A DNA stretch of 64,000 nt from Trichopria drosophilae (GCA_030407085.1 CM059587.1:77117001-77181000); one strand, 5' to 3'. Positions 38,191 through 49,954 are shown, counted from the first letter of the stretch. The notes: generated from the sequence alone by a model not told the origin. Made by a program: numbers and translations.

Positions 38191-41100
38191 AGATTCTAAT
38201 AGCCAATTTGTTTCTGTATTCGTGAAGATAATTTAAAAAGTATTTAATCTCGATATTTAAGTAGCTCTTCAAAAATCAATCCTGAGACTCAGCAAATGTG
38301 CACCGTTTCTGTTTTGGAAATATCAATTAAAAACTTTAAATATAGATGAGTCTATTTTTATGAACGAGAAAACTGATCTTGTCTGACGTTACACTCTGAG
38401 GTTGAATTGTACGTGTCAATATAATAAATAAATTTATTGATTGAACTACTTACGTTGTGTTACTGCAGTAAATAGGAAACGAATACGAATACAGCAATAC
38501 CGACTTCATGTAAAAGGGCTGTTTTTTTTTCAAATCGTCCGTTAGTAAAATTAAGTCTAAATTATTTATTTTTATCGAATGTAACAAAATACTGGAATAA
38601 TTTCAGTAACATGAATTTCTTATTTACTAAACGTGAACTATGTTAAGGAAATTAATTTTATCGTGGCACGAAGAAATATTTATTCATTTTGCGTAATTAT
38701 ATCCGATTTTGTACTTGACTTAATTAATATAAAGGTACGTACAAATGAAAGATTGACCTGCTTGGAAATAAGGGTCGAACTCAGTTTATAGACTCGAATT
38801 ATTTATTAATGTTAATTATATTTAAGTACTGCTAATAGTTTTGTACTTCTGTTTTTAGCTTTTGTATCGTTACAACTCAGAATGTCTTTTAAACTAAGAC
38901 AACATTAAATCAAAAACACTTTTATTGTACTTTTGTAGGATGTAAATAAAATATTTTGTTAATCTTCATTTCGTAACTATTCCTGAAGTTACTAAAAATA
39001 ACGTAATCGATTATGCTGCGTCAGTAGTTTAATTTCTTTAAAACGAGTTTCATAACGAGTCTATAAATCTTCAGAAACATTCATGAAGCAAAATAAGTAA
39101 CATTACAAAAAATAGTCAATCTATCTTTATTTTCTAATAGCGCAAACGCTGTTTGAAAAATGTCCGTTCACTAATGAACATTTCTCTCATCACCTCAAGA
39201 TAAATTTTCTTACAATTCATGATTGAGAAAATATATAAATGAGGTCATTTAGGGACCCTACTATTATACTACGTTAAGTTTCGTGGGTCAGAAAAAAGCT
39301 TATTGATTAACTAAAAAGCTTTGATAAATCAATAATTTTTCAATCGCATGCAGTTGACGTAGACACAAGATTATCTTATTATCATAATGAGATTACTTCA
39401 TCAATATAAATGTTACTTAAAACAAGAAAACTTGCAAAATCACTAAACAGGAATCTTTTCTAACTTATTTTTTTTACATTATTAAATTTTGATGAATTTT
39501 TACTTCTCATGTGTTTTCGCGGTCCATCGTTGGGCGCCAAAAAGAAAAATCACATTTTCACATCTCGGGAATCATAATCTGTGCATTTTTCAAGTCCCCA
39601 CAGGTGTAAAAACTGTCATTCGTAATAAAACGATACTGAACTGACACGATATCCCCTCGACGATGCAAGAAATATGTTCAACCTGGGAGATTCATAGTCG
39701 TTCACTCACGTCACGCGATTTCCTTTATGAAAACTTAATGACTGTCAATTATTATAGTTTATTTCTTATTGATTACTTTGTAGGAATTGTTTTTTTATTC
39801 ATTCGATGACAAATAGTATAAGTCGAAAATAAAGTTCTATCAATCAAGGAAATATTTTTTCAATTTAATTAAATCTTCCATTTGCACATCAACAAATATT
39901 TCGTTCAATGTGTTTACAATTACGTACTACCAATTTGTAAACGGTTGTAGATAAAATCACGCAAAAAGCTGCGCAAACTATCCAAATAAATAAAACCAAA
40001 GGTTTGTAAATTTTATCATGAAAGTAAAATATTATTTTTAGAAGACACTTGGAAAATAATGTATGAAATTGTCACGAATTGAGAACGATGGTCAAAAATA
40101 ACAAAAAAAAAGACAAAATTGATAGGAATCGACAAAAACTGACCTTGCACAATCTGGGTTCCGTACTCCAAAACGTTATCAATAATCGATCGACCGAGTT
40201 TAAGTATATTTCAATCTCATTCAATATTTTATAGCAAAAACTATTTTTTACACATGAATAATTTGAAACGCATATTTAAATACTTGCAAAAATGGTGTAT
40301 AATATTCTGGGACGAATTTAATAAATTACCGAATTATTTAAATAATTGTAATGTTCAGTTAAAGTTTTTAGTTTTGTTAATATTTTTATACGTGACTAAG
40401 TTATATTAATTTCATTAACATAATAAAAATTAGACGATACGAAGACGTTAGAATGATTCGAAGATGAGAATTCTTCAATCACATAATTTTATTTTAATTA
40501 TAGATTAAATCCTGACATGAATTTCAATGATTGTAACAATTTGAGATATTTGTTTAATATTTTCATTTTAAATTCTGAGAAGTAGACCACATTCCCTGTC
40601 CTTTTATTAAAAGTGAAACACAAAACTCGATGACCCATAACCGACGTTATTTATAAGTTCGGTGAAAAAATGTGAACAGATAATTGTGATTATCGATAAA
40701 TAGAACTAAAATTACTTTTTTTCTCTAATGATATTGCAGTCATTATCTGGAAATTCAATGCGGAGCTCATTTATATTATATGAGCTTGTACAATATACAT
40801 ATATCAGCTATATTTTAAGTAATATGTTCTCGTAGTCTGTATTTTAATACATTTATGGTAGTTTGTGTAATAAGTCTAAATAAAATAATACAAGGCAATA
40901 AATGCCTTGTCGTAATGAGGGTTTATTTGAAACTTTTTTTTACAAATTTATGAGTAATATTTTAGGGTTAATAAAATGCTCCTTTCATAGAAGAATGTAA
41001 TTAAAATCTAATCGCCTTTAGAAAGTGTTGATTAAAATATTACTTTATTTATTTCAAGATTACAACATCCATTTGAAGTTCAGTGAATCTTGTGATCTAA

Positions 41101-41309
41101 TAACACCTACATAGCATAGTTCGATGAGACATAATCCACACTTGTAAAATATTCTGATATAAAAACTTATCCTTTAATATAACAGCCCTATAAAAAAAAT
41201 TCCTTGTCCGGTGAAATAGACTAGTCATTTCTTAGGTATTTTTTGGTAGGCCGTCGCACAGCATTGATCTACATTATTCTGCTGCAAATTGTCAACGTAT
41301 TCCTTTTAC
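38191..41309. other. AT-rich noncoding stretch
   Basis: Nothing but AT-rich DNA apart from a candidate retroelement primer-binding site near 39.53 kb and two short perfect hairpins (GAGCTCATTTATATTATATG at 40762 onward, and ACAAGGCAATAAATGCCTTGT at 40890). Confidence 0.45.
39528..39539 (-). other. Candidate tRNA-Lys primer-binding site of an LTR-element relic
   Basis: On the minus strand the window reads TGGCGCCCAACG, identical to the 12 bases complementary to the 3' end, CCA included, of insect tRNA-Lys(CTT). Gypsy-like LTR retroelements use such a site just after the 5' LTR. The LTR would lie at higher coordinates (about 39540-39720, GC-richer than the flanks) but no second LTR or gag frame is visible. 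It could be a chance match. Confidence 0.35.
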
Positions 41310-41310
41310 G

Positions 41311-41505
41311 GGGTGATGGTCGAAAACCGACAAATCAATAAGCCGACAGGTAAAATAACCGACAATCGAAAAGCCGACAATCAAAAAACCGACACTTCAA
41401 AAAATTACTGTCCGCTTGTCGATGAATCTATTTTTTATGTGTCGGCTTTATTGCTGCCAGCGTTTTGATCTATCGACTTTTTAATTTATCAACATTTTTA
41501 TTTCA
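41311..41505. mobile_element. C-type foldback element built from CCGACA words (copy 3)
   Basis: GGTGATGGTCGAAAACCGAC and repeated AAGCCGACA phrases run to 41400, then the core TCCGCTTGTCGATG shared with copy 2, then inverse GTCGGCTTTATTG and ATCGACTTTTTAATTTATC text. The right end is degraded. About 195 bases, noncoding. Confidence 0.65.
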
Positions 41506-42670
41506 CAACATTTTTGGGTGAATAACCGTGTTTTTGTTGATGGAAATCGATGGAGCACTCTTTAAAATAGTAGGAACGATACCTTTCAAAAATTAAACCA
41601 AAATCTTTTGACTGGAGAAACTGAGTTGAAGATGACTCACCTGCCTTTCACATTTCCGGATGAAAAGTTTAAGTAATTCTAATTATTTATATACAACTTA
41701 GTAACGGACGATTGTGTATCAAATTGAAATCAGATCGGGTGTTGTTCAAAAAATCCTGTGAACATTTGTGATTATAATTATTATACATGTATAAAAACCG
41801 ATTTAGGAAAAATAAAACAGACATTTTTTACCCCTATGAAATTAACCATCAATATACTAAGACAAATTTTACATTGTAATTCCTTATATTCCGTTGACTA
41901 AATCATTAATTTTTTAATAGTAATCATTAAAAAAAGTAGACTTAATATTTTCGTATTTACGTAAAAATAATCTAAACAATCAATCTTGTAAAATTATCTA
42001 AAGAATTCATCTAAAAAATGTTATCCGTCGAAAAATAGAACTAAAATGAAATCTAACTTAGTCAATGTTATTTGATTCAAGAGCTAAATAGCAACTGGAA
42101 GTTCACTGAATCTTGTGGTCTACTAATAAATCAATAAATGCACAGCATAACCCATTCTACACTCCAAATGTGCAGATATGAAACTTAACAACTCTAAGTA
42201 AGACTAATGACCATTTTCAAGCGTGAGCTTTGACTCTTGTTAGTGTAAAAGTTAGAATTAAAAAAAAGAAATTTTCGATCATTATTTATGATCTCATGAC
42301 ATTGAAACCAATTTTTATCTCATTTATAGCAATCTTTTGGGACCTATTTTTGTTCTTGAGATCAATTTCGGCAAGAGATAATATTTTATCTCTTGTACTT
42401 TCGAAACGTTTTGAGATTATTACCTTAACCACTCTTTAAACAAGCTTTAATCACTCTTAAAAGTCAGCATTTTAAAAAACAAATTTAATTTCTTGTTATA
42501 AAAACGTAAAATATGATTGAATGAAAATGTTTTATTCTTCTCAAAATGTCAAATGTCGAGATTCAAATTTATACTTTTAATTTACTTTTAAAAATATATT
42601 TTTAATTTTATTTAACTCCAGTACATTGGTCACGAAATAATATTTTAGTTATGTTGATTATAACTGGATG
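41506..42670. other. AT-rich noncoding stretch
   Basis: No exon, RNA or element ends recognised. Confidence 0.5.
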
Positions 42671-43360
42671 TACACTATCAATCAAAAGTTTGGGTTTACT
42701 TGGTTGTTTAAGTCATTTTAGCTATAAAATAATAAAACCTAACCTGAAAAGTGAATGGGGCGCCTAAAATAGCTTAACAGGAAATTTGCGACCAATTTTT
42801 CCTCTCCACATTTTTTAACGTCATAAAAAAGTAAACATTTTTTTTTGCAATTACTCGGCTTTGATTGAAGATATTCGTATTTTCTACAAGCTATTTAAAT
42901 GGTGGATAGTGATTCGTCAATGGTTTCCGTCTTATCCGTGGAAAGGAATTATTCCAATTTTGCAGATTTATATTAAATATTATTCAATTGTAATCTAAGA
43001 TTGTTGGAATTATAGATACATTTGTCTTTTATAACTTTTATTTAAATAAATTTCATAACATCTTACGGATATTAAAGAATAAATGAAAATGGTAATACAA
43101 TATTTTTAACAGTTTTTCATAGATAAGACGAAAACTGTCGACTGAAGTACTATCCACTATTCAAATAAAATGTACAGAATGAGAAAAACTGGAACATTTT
43201 TTTTATTGTGCTAAAATTTCACAGAAGAAATATTGATCATAAACTTCCAGTTAAGCTTTTTTAGGCCTTCCAAGTCCGTGCGAAAAGGTTTTATCGAAAA
43301 ACATTCACATTCCACGTTAGGTTTTATGATTTTGTAGCCTAACTTTTGACCGGTAGTGCA
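42671..43360. mobile_element. Tc1/mariner-like non-autonomous element
   Basis: TACACTATCAATCAAAAGTT with TGGG at the left faces the inverse of CACTACCGGTCAAAAGTTAG at the right; the CACTACCGGTCAAAAGTTTGG form is a typical Tc1-like terminus. The arms also share AAAATCATAAAACCTAACGT and TAGTGGATAGT segments inversely, so they extend for 200 bases or more. The TA target is intact at the left and CA at the right. At 690 bases it contains no transposase frame. Confidence 0.72.
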
Positions 43361-44034
43361 GATTCTTCCAAAAAGTTGTTAAACAACATTAAAATAAATT
43401 ATCGATATCTGTATGAAATGAAGTTGAAAATTTTACTAATTCATAAATCAGAATATTAAGGGTATGTAATCAGTGAATAATTTAAACCTAATCTGCAAAC
43501 AATTCATTACTACGAATTCGAAAATTAATTATGCTTATGCCCCGCTAATTGGACATAAATTTGGCACGATATTTCAGTCTACTCGGGATGATTATCGACA
43601 ACAAAATGTTACAATAATGTCACATATTATCCAATTTTGTTCTGTGCGGTTGTACTATTTTTTAATACTCTCAAATTTCGATTACGACTATTTTTAATTC
43701 GATATAGATCAGATTATGTTCTTACAGAACGCATTAAAATCAGTTTTAGAATATATTTACCGAATAGGAAAATTACTGAATATGACACCTATTAAACGAT
43801 TGTTGACAATACAAAAAAAATTCTATATTTTTGTGCTTTTTACAAATAATCGATTTTTCCACAAATTTTACTGTATATGTCGTTGTACGACAGCTAAGGG
43901 ATCATAAACATACTGACGTGTCTTAAAGAACATAAAAAATAAGACAAATTGCCAAAAACTTATTAAAAATATTTTTTTTTTTTGAGTTACCGATGTTTAA
44001 TGTCCAAAATATAAAAAGCACTAAATCGAAATTA
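43361..44034. other. AT-rich noncoding stretch
   Basis: Two short plus-strand open frames (43473-43907) have AT-driven composition and no supporting context. No other signal. Confidence 0.45.
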
Positions 44035-44226
44035 TATACACGGGGGTTATTTTAAGTTTTGAAAATTTGACAACGGATTCCTTATCATCCTAAGCTTTAA
44101 AACCCACAGAATATCAAGTTTCATGTGAATCGAATAAAGTTTAGGAATTTAGTCCGCCATATTAGATCCGTCATTTCTTATTTTTAAATTTCATAACATA
44201 TTAATAATCCCCCGTCTCTGTGTATA
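44035..44226. mobile_element. Short MITE with ACGGGGG ends
   Basis: TATACACGGGGGTTATTTTA at 44035 pairs with the inverse of TTAATAATCCCCCGTCTCTG TGTATA at 44226. The arms continue imperfectly through GAAAATTTGACAACGGAT against ATCCGTCATTTC. It contains GTCCGCCATATTAG in the centre. 192 bases, noncoding, family unknown. Confidence 0.62.
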
Positions 44227-44520
44227 AAATTTCAATTTGTAACTTTTTATATTTACATAGAAATTTAATTCATTCTAAACAAATGCAATTTTTCGACTAC
44301 GATCGACGATAAAGTGAAAAAAATTGAAATGTTTAAAAATGCTACAGGACTGTTGTCTTGTTTTTTTCTTTGCGTTGTATTCCTTCAATATGTTCACCAT
44401 TGGATACTCTGTGTATGTACTGAAAGGAAGGCAAAAGCTCTAAAAAAAAAACCATGAAATGGCTTTTCGTCCCACACCACAATTTTTTGATTCTAAAGAT
44501 TCCGAAGATGTAAAGATTCC

Positions 44521-45870
44521 TTAATCCATTAACGTCTGGAAGGACACTTTTTGCACTTCAATTTCAATTAAGTATTTCGTATGAAAATCGAAAGTCAACA
44601 AAATTGAAAGGTATGTATCATACTATTTTCAAGGTTGCTCTTTTCAATGTCTTTATCAAAACTGAGCTATCGTAATTAGAAAATTAAATATGGCGATTTA
44701 AATGTAAAAAAACGCAAAAATCAGGTATGCTTATGAATAAAACATTTTTTTCTCATTGAAAGTGTATTTTCGGTCACAAAATTCCTTCACTAAAGAAAAT
44801 AGTTGTAGTATTAAGATATATATTGAAAATATTAACCAAATAACCGTGTGTTCAAAAAATGGCCATGGCAGTGAGTAATTACTTTTTAAAAGTTAACAAA
44901 TTTTTTTCATGAAAACTATAAACTTTAGACAAAATTTCTATGAATAAAAATGTCTTAGAATGTATCAAAGAGTATTCCTCAATTTTTTTTCAGAATATAT
45001 TGATATCATTTTTTATTTTTTAAATTTTGGAGAAACGAAATAAAGTCGACTTTAAAAAGTCGCGTAAAAAATCTGAAAAAATGTTAGTGTCTTCTTTAAT
45101 AAATTCTAAGATAATTTTGTTAAAAGGAAATTTTGTCTAAAGTCTACAATTTTCGACAAACGAAATTATTATTCTTGAAATCTAGAAATGATTAATAATT
45201 TTGTTTCTCAAAAACTGCAAACTTTAGAGAAAACCTTCTTAGAGATCAAGATTTTATACTTAGTCAAAGAGACATATTTTAGAATTAGTCAAAGAGTACT
45301 CTCAATTTTTTGTCAGATTTTTTAAATGATTTTTATCACAATTTCCATTTTCTTAATTTTCGAAAAATAACAAATTGTATCAACACATTCTGAACAAAAA
45401 TTAAGAATATTCTTTGACACATTCTAAGAAACGTTTGTTCTCACAACATTTTTTGTAGAGTTTGCAGTTTTCATGAAAAAAAATTTGTTAATTTTTAAAA
45501 AGAAAATGCTCACTGCGGTCTCCATTTTGTGATCATCATGTTAGTTTTTGAAAATTTAAGAAATATATCTTAATACTACCACTATATTCTTTACCTTGAG
45601 CGATAGAATGTGCTGGATAGAATACTCTTTCTATGAGAAAAAAATGTTTTATAAAAAAGTATACCCGGTTTTACGCATTTTTTTGACATTTAAATCGTTA
45701 TAATTAATTTTGTAATTAAGATAGCTCCATTTTGACAATTCCATTGAAATTACCGATTTCGGAAATAATAAGACACATACATTTCAATTTTTTTGAACTT
45801 TAAATTTTATATGAAATACTTGATTGAAATTTAAGTAGGAAATGTGTCCTTTCCGGCGTTAATGGATTAA
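44521..45870. mobile_element. 1.35-kb TTAA palindrome with arms of about 480 bases
   Basis: TTAATCCATTAACGTCTGGA at 44521 pairs with the inverse of TTAATCCATTAACGCCGGAA at 45870. The match continues for nearly 500 bases each side: ATTTCAAT..AAGTATTTC, GAGCTATCGTAATTA, CATTTTTTTCTCAT, TTAAGATATAT, CATGAAAACT, TCTTAGAATGT and GAATATATTGATA all recur inversely. The loop is some 350 bases. No ORF of note. TTAA target and arm layout are like a piggyBac-derived non-autonomous palindrome; the ends differ from the CCCTT type at 2769 and 15973. Confidence 0.8.
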
Positions 45871-46453
45871 ATAGGTAGAAAATAAAAACATAGATTTTAT
45901 AAACTTTACAGTAAGTCATGATTGTGCATTTACGACATTATTTTTCAAGCGTTATTTATAAAACGACCGATACAACAAGGACAGCAAAAACTAGAATTTT
46001 TATAGACTCGACATGTAGAATTTTCAAAATATTTACCTGTTTCCAGTACATTTTCATGTTTCGCGTTATTTCACTTGATACAAGTTTGAATAGTTCACAC
46101 TTCAATCATCCCCAACCGGTCGAAGCAGTACATTTCGAAAGATCAGGAATAAATAATATCCACTCCTCGTTTCTGAGCACAACACACAATAGAATCCATA
46201 CGGTGCACAGTATAAAATAGAGAAATCGATACGAATACAATGGTGCTCAAAATGTCATTGCCATCTGACTGTAAACGCAGACGCGTTATTGGATTCGTGC
46301 CTGCAGCTTAGCTCTCTCAAGAGGAAAAGAATAAGTCTCGAGACCGGCACGAACCGGATGGAAAGCTGGTGTACGTCTGATGTAACCCGGGGCAGACGAA
46401 AATATGGATGGAAGCCAAAGTTTTAAGAAATTGTTTCCCAGAAAAATAACTCA
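45871..46453. other. GC-richer noncoding or leader-like region
   Basis: This begins an island (to about 46860) of near-average GC with frequent CpG. A 100-codon plus-strand frame spans 45918-46220 and is followed by a TATA-like word. It may be a promoter/leader region; no protein family is recognised. Confidence 0.3.
46211..46219 (+). promoter_or_regulatory. TATA-box-like word
   Basis: TATAAAATA lies in a GC-richer neighbourhood, and an ATG at 46240 starts a 23-codon frame (MVLKMSLPSDCKRRR...). In an AT-rich genome such words are common, so this is suggestive only. Confidence 0.15.
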
Positions 46454-46804
46454 TTATATATCTCGGGTGATTCGTGACGACGATTGACAATCTGCAGCCA
46501 AGCTAAAAATAGAAAGCACTCTTTGTAATTCGCTGAACAAATTTGCCTTTTTGTCCGCTAGGTGGCGAAGGAGGTATGGTTCGTAAATCGTGAGACAATA
46601 AACTATGCTACCGAGTGTGACAAGCTCCACGAGCTTTTCTGTAAATAACTGACGTGCTTGTATAGACGAAAAGAAGCACCGGAAATGTTCGGTTAGTGTT
46701 TTTGGACACGCTCTATTATTCGCTTCTTCAAGGCAACGTATTCGTGAAATACGCACGGGCTTACGCGCTTTTGCGTCAAAGCTTTCTGACGTTTTCCTAC
46801 ACAT
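46454..46804 (-). CDS. Unidentified 116-codon open frame in GC-richer island
   Basis: ATG at 46804 to TAA at 46454. This is the longest frame in the window outside repeat DNA. It has balanced codon composition and a plausible protein texture: a basic N-terminus (KARKPVRISRIRCLEE), a middle with LFTEKLVELVTLG, a short hydrophobic patch and a Ser-rich tail. No domain or signal peptide is evident and I do not recognise it. Long frames occur more easily by chance where GC is higher. It could be a lineage-specific small gene, part of a 5' exon, or spurious. A CTAGGTGGCG word lies inside it. Confidence 0.27.
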   Translation of the reverse strand: MCRKTSESFDAKARKPVRISRIRCLEEANNRACPKTLTEHFRCFFSSIQARQLFTEKLVELVTLGSIVYCLTIYEPYLLRHLADKKANLFSELQRVLSIFSLAADCQSSSRITRDI

Positions 46805-46960
46805 TTCAAGAGTATCCCCAAGTGTTTCGAGAAACTGGGACGACGTCAGTTTATTCTTCTAAATAACAAAATGACGCAACATATATTAAATACTGTGAAA
46901 GTTTGTTGTGTCCAAGAGCTTTTATAATATTGTTGTTCATCGGCATCTTTTATATACGCG

Positions 46961-47354
46961 GAAAAAGAAAATAGTTTGTTTTACTATCTAAGTACAGAAG
47001 AGTCCCGGTATATTTGCGTCTCGCTATATTTACGTCCCAGCATATCTGCCCAGTTCCGTCTCATTATATTTGTCTGTCGCCGCTCTCTTAATCCCCCACC
47101 TTACGCGCTAGGACCTCAGGAAGGGTCTGCTGTGACGTAACGAACGTAACGCGACTGAGGAGAGTGGGGAAAGCGGCGCTCCCCTTCTTCTGACAAATAT
47201 AAGGAGACGGGAGGGGAAGGCGAGGAACCGAGCGGCAATATACCGGGACTCTACTGTAATGGGATCTGCCATAACGCTTTTTAGTTGCTTTTACTATTTA
47301 AATAGTAGGCTTTGTCTTATCCTACTGTTTAGTTAGTATTTCATTTTTTCGTGT
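46961..47354. mobile_element. CACAGAGA/TAGTT-type MITE (copy 4), split by MITE-B
   Basis: The left piece CGGAAAAAGAAAATAGTTTG TTTTACTATC (46960-46992) and the right piece TTTTTAGTTGCTTTTACTAT ... CTACTGTTTAGTTAGTATTTC (47278-47350) belong to the family seen at 24637; the MITE-B at 46993-47258 sits between them. The nested order dates MITE-B as younger than this family. Confidence 0.55.
46993..47258 (+). mobile_element. MITE-B, pogo-like (copy 3)
   Basis: TACAGAAGAGTCCCGGTATA to the inverse TATACCGGGACTCTACTGTA, TA at both sides, 266 bases. It is the best preserved of the three copies, with the GC-rich core GTGACGTAACGAACGTAACG and GGGAGGGGAAGGCGAGGAAC. Noncoding. Confidence 0.85.
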
Positions 47355-48274
47355 AGAAAACTCCTTAGTATAGTCGTCCCCTAATTCATGCAATGCATTG
47401 AAAAAGTCTAATTATTGTCTTCAAAGTGATAAAATTTTAGTTTCCATCTTTCAAAATACGTTCAAATACGTTCATTTAGCGTCACTGCAACTTAACTGTA
47501 ATTTTAAATGAATTTTACAAATCCAAAATCCGATTTAAATTGGTTTTTCTATAAAACATTAACAGATGGCGCTGTCAATATTACTGTACTAGGAATTCAA
47601 AGTCAATAATTTATTATTTAAATGTTTTGCCATCAAATTAATATATAACGATTTTGATGACTTTGGCGACATGCGTAACTGAAGAAATAAGGAAAATGAA
47701 CCAGTAATTCATTAAAAATGTGTTTGCATTATCGACTGTATTAAAAGAAAATATTCGAAAGTTAATAATTTTAAGTTAGTGATTTAAGTATAAATTGTAA
47801 TATTATTTAATCGTCTTAATAAATATGAAATGCAGTTAAATATTCCAAGAATCTGTAAGTATCTTTTACAATTGTGTTATAAATACAATAACTGGTTTAA
47901 AAGGAAATATAAAACATTTATGCAAAGAACTGGTACTGTGAGTAAAAAGGATAAAAACAGATTTACTATATATTAAGATTTAAGAGATATGGAGCAGAAT
48001 TCCTTAATAGGATCTCTGAAAAGGATTTGTCATAATATATATTACTCATGGAATTGAATTTTTATGTATTAAAAGGTAAATCCGTCAGCTTTCTCGGTAC
48101 TACGTGCCTTATTCTCAAAGATTTATGTTACACTCAACTGATTTTTTTTCACAAATGAATGACTACTATTTTTTAACCCATTATCACTATTGCGTATAAA
48201 GCCTAATGGTTAGAAGTAATCGATTGAAGGGTGAATAAGTATAAATTATATTATTCTAAAATGGAAAGATGAGC
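47355..48274. other. AT-rich noncoding stretch
   Basis: No gene. It holds one AGATGGCGC word (47564). Otherwise unremarkable. Confidence 0.45.
47564..47572. promoter_or_regulatory. CTCF-like core word AGATGGCGC
   Basis: AGATGGCGCTGTC here and AGGTGGCGCTGTC at 36327 share GGCGCTGTC. AGRTGGCGC is close to the insect CTCF/insulator core. A nine-base match alone is weak evidence. Confidence 0.2.
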
Positions 48275-48541
48275 CTAAACGAATTTTACATGATTTATAA
48301 ATGATTTTTGCAAAGTGTACAAATCGAACTGACTGGAAATAACTGTATAAAAATGTGTTTGAGCCCTGAGGGACTGCAGCGGTAACCCCATTCTATCCAG
48401 AGACGTCATCACCTCCTCGATAACCCTCTGGAAGTAGGAGGCAAACCATCTTAATTCCCCGATGAGTAGAAAATATTTTACCGTAATTAGAAGGAAGATA
48501 ACGCCTACAGAGTGTAAAGCTTCGAAAAAATTACACCATTG
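48275..48541 (-). pseudogene. Coding-like segment, possible exon or gene relic
   Basis: On the minus strand an 88-codon stretch runs open between a TGA (48544-48542) and a TAG (48277-48275). Its GC-rich core, 48362-48465, reads IGELRWFASYFQRVIEEVMT and SLDRMGLPLQSLRAQ, a convincingly amphipathic, protein-like text with GC-rich third positions; the flanks are AT-driven. There is no good start codon upstream of the core. Possible borders are an AG just before ATGGTTTGCC and a GTGATG donor inside. It may be an exon, or a decayed gene or transposon piece. I do not recognise the family. Confidence 0.3.
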
Positions 48542-49954
48542 TCAATTCTTTTGTAGAGGAGCCAGAAAAATTATATGATTAACAAAATTTTCTGCGGCAA
48601 AAAAAGAGGAAAATTTAGATCATTTCCATAATGAGCATTTTGTTTAATACACATAAGCAATAGGTTATGGTGTACTAAATAGCACTAAGAATCACTAAGT
48701 ACTAATTTAAAGTTTTTTGGGTAAGCTATCTTAAAGGTTGGCCAACTATGAAATAAAAGGTGAAAAATCGTCATAAACAGTTTGTGTATTTCATGGAGAG
48801 AGGTGTTCATCGAAAATATCGGTGACTAGTGACATTAAATAGGTTGTTGATTAACAAGTATAAAAATGTCGATTATACTTAAGCACTTATAATATAGGTT
48901 ATTGTCACAATAAAAATGATTGCCGTCATCGGTTACGGTAGTGGATGACACCGTATTATCCTGTGCGGTCACCTTCATTTTCGGTGCTCGGCATTGAAAA
49001 CTAAAATGCCACAGGGATCATTTCTGGTTTCCATCATTGTTGAGAAAGATTTACACTGGAGACTTCTAGAAACTTCTAAAGTTTTGCAAATATATAAATT
49101 ACGATCATCTGGATACGCAAAATTCAACTCTTAAAATGTTGTTTTTATTAAATATTTTAGTTTAATTTTTTAATACCTCTTTACTAAAAATTAGTTAAAT
49201 CTTATATTACTAATTCGATTACTGACCGACTTTTCACTCCTTCATTTTGGACTAATTTAAATTTAAAGAATAATGTTATAATAAAATTAACAAATTTACT
49301 TTTTCTTTCTGCATTCTAAAGTGACCTGTTTTATTTCTGACATTTTTTCATTTGATCATTCCCACTGGACGTTTTTCCCTCTATAGTTGGACTCTGATAT
49401 CAATGCGGATATCCATTTTACTTCGATACTGAGCCTTAGGGAATACTGGGACGTATAAGCGATGTTTAACGTTTAGAACTCAACAAGCTTATAAAGTACA
49501 AATTTCCAGAATAGTATTGCGAAAGAACATTATGTTTTGGTCGTTAGTTAGAATTATAGTCGAAGAAATACTCTTGATGGTCTTTACCAAAGCTTTTGCC
49601 ATTTTCTGGGAAGATGCCAGTAGACAGAGTGGGTCTGTAAATAAGTAACAGAGCATCGATTATATTAGCGAGATAATGTTGATCGATGACGTTAGAATCA
49701 AAGGGATTCGATGTAAATCCGTTAACTATTTTGAGACAGGAAATTATCTAAATGCTTTTACTCTTTCTCGGTATATTTTAGTATGGCGTTACTAGGTACA
49801 TTGGCGGTATTTTTAATCAACTAGAATCATATAATAAAAGCAACTATGCGGACATTTTTTATTAAAAACAGTTAAAAAATAAAAATACAATATTTGACAA
49901 TTTTGTAACAACAATTTGATCTTAAAGTTGATTACACAGGCCTACCAAAATACT
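48542..49954. other. Mostly noncoding; second coding-like island at 48.9 kb
   Basis: At 48978-48835 the minus strand reads MKVTAQDNTVSSTTVTDDG then NHFYCDNN before becoming AT-driven; the GC-rich part (48930-49020) has exon-like composition but no decisive borders. The remaining sequence is AT-rich. Confidence 0.3.
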
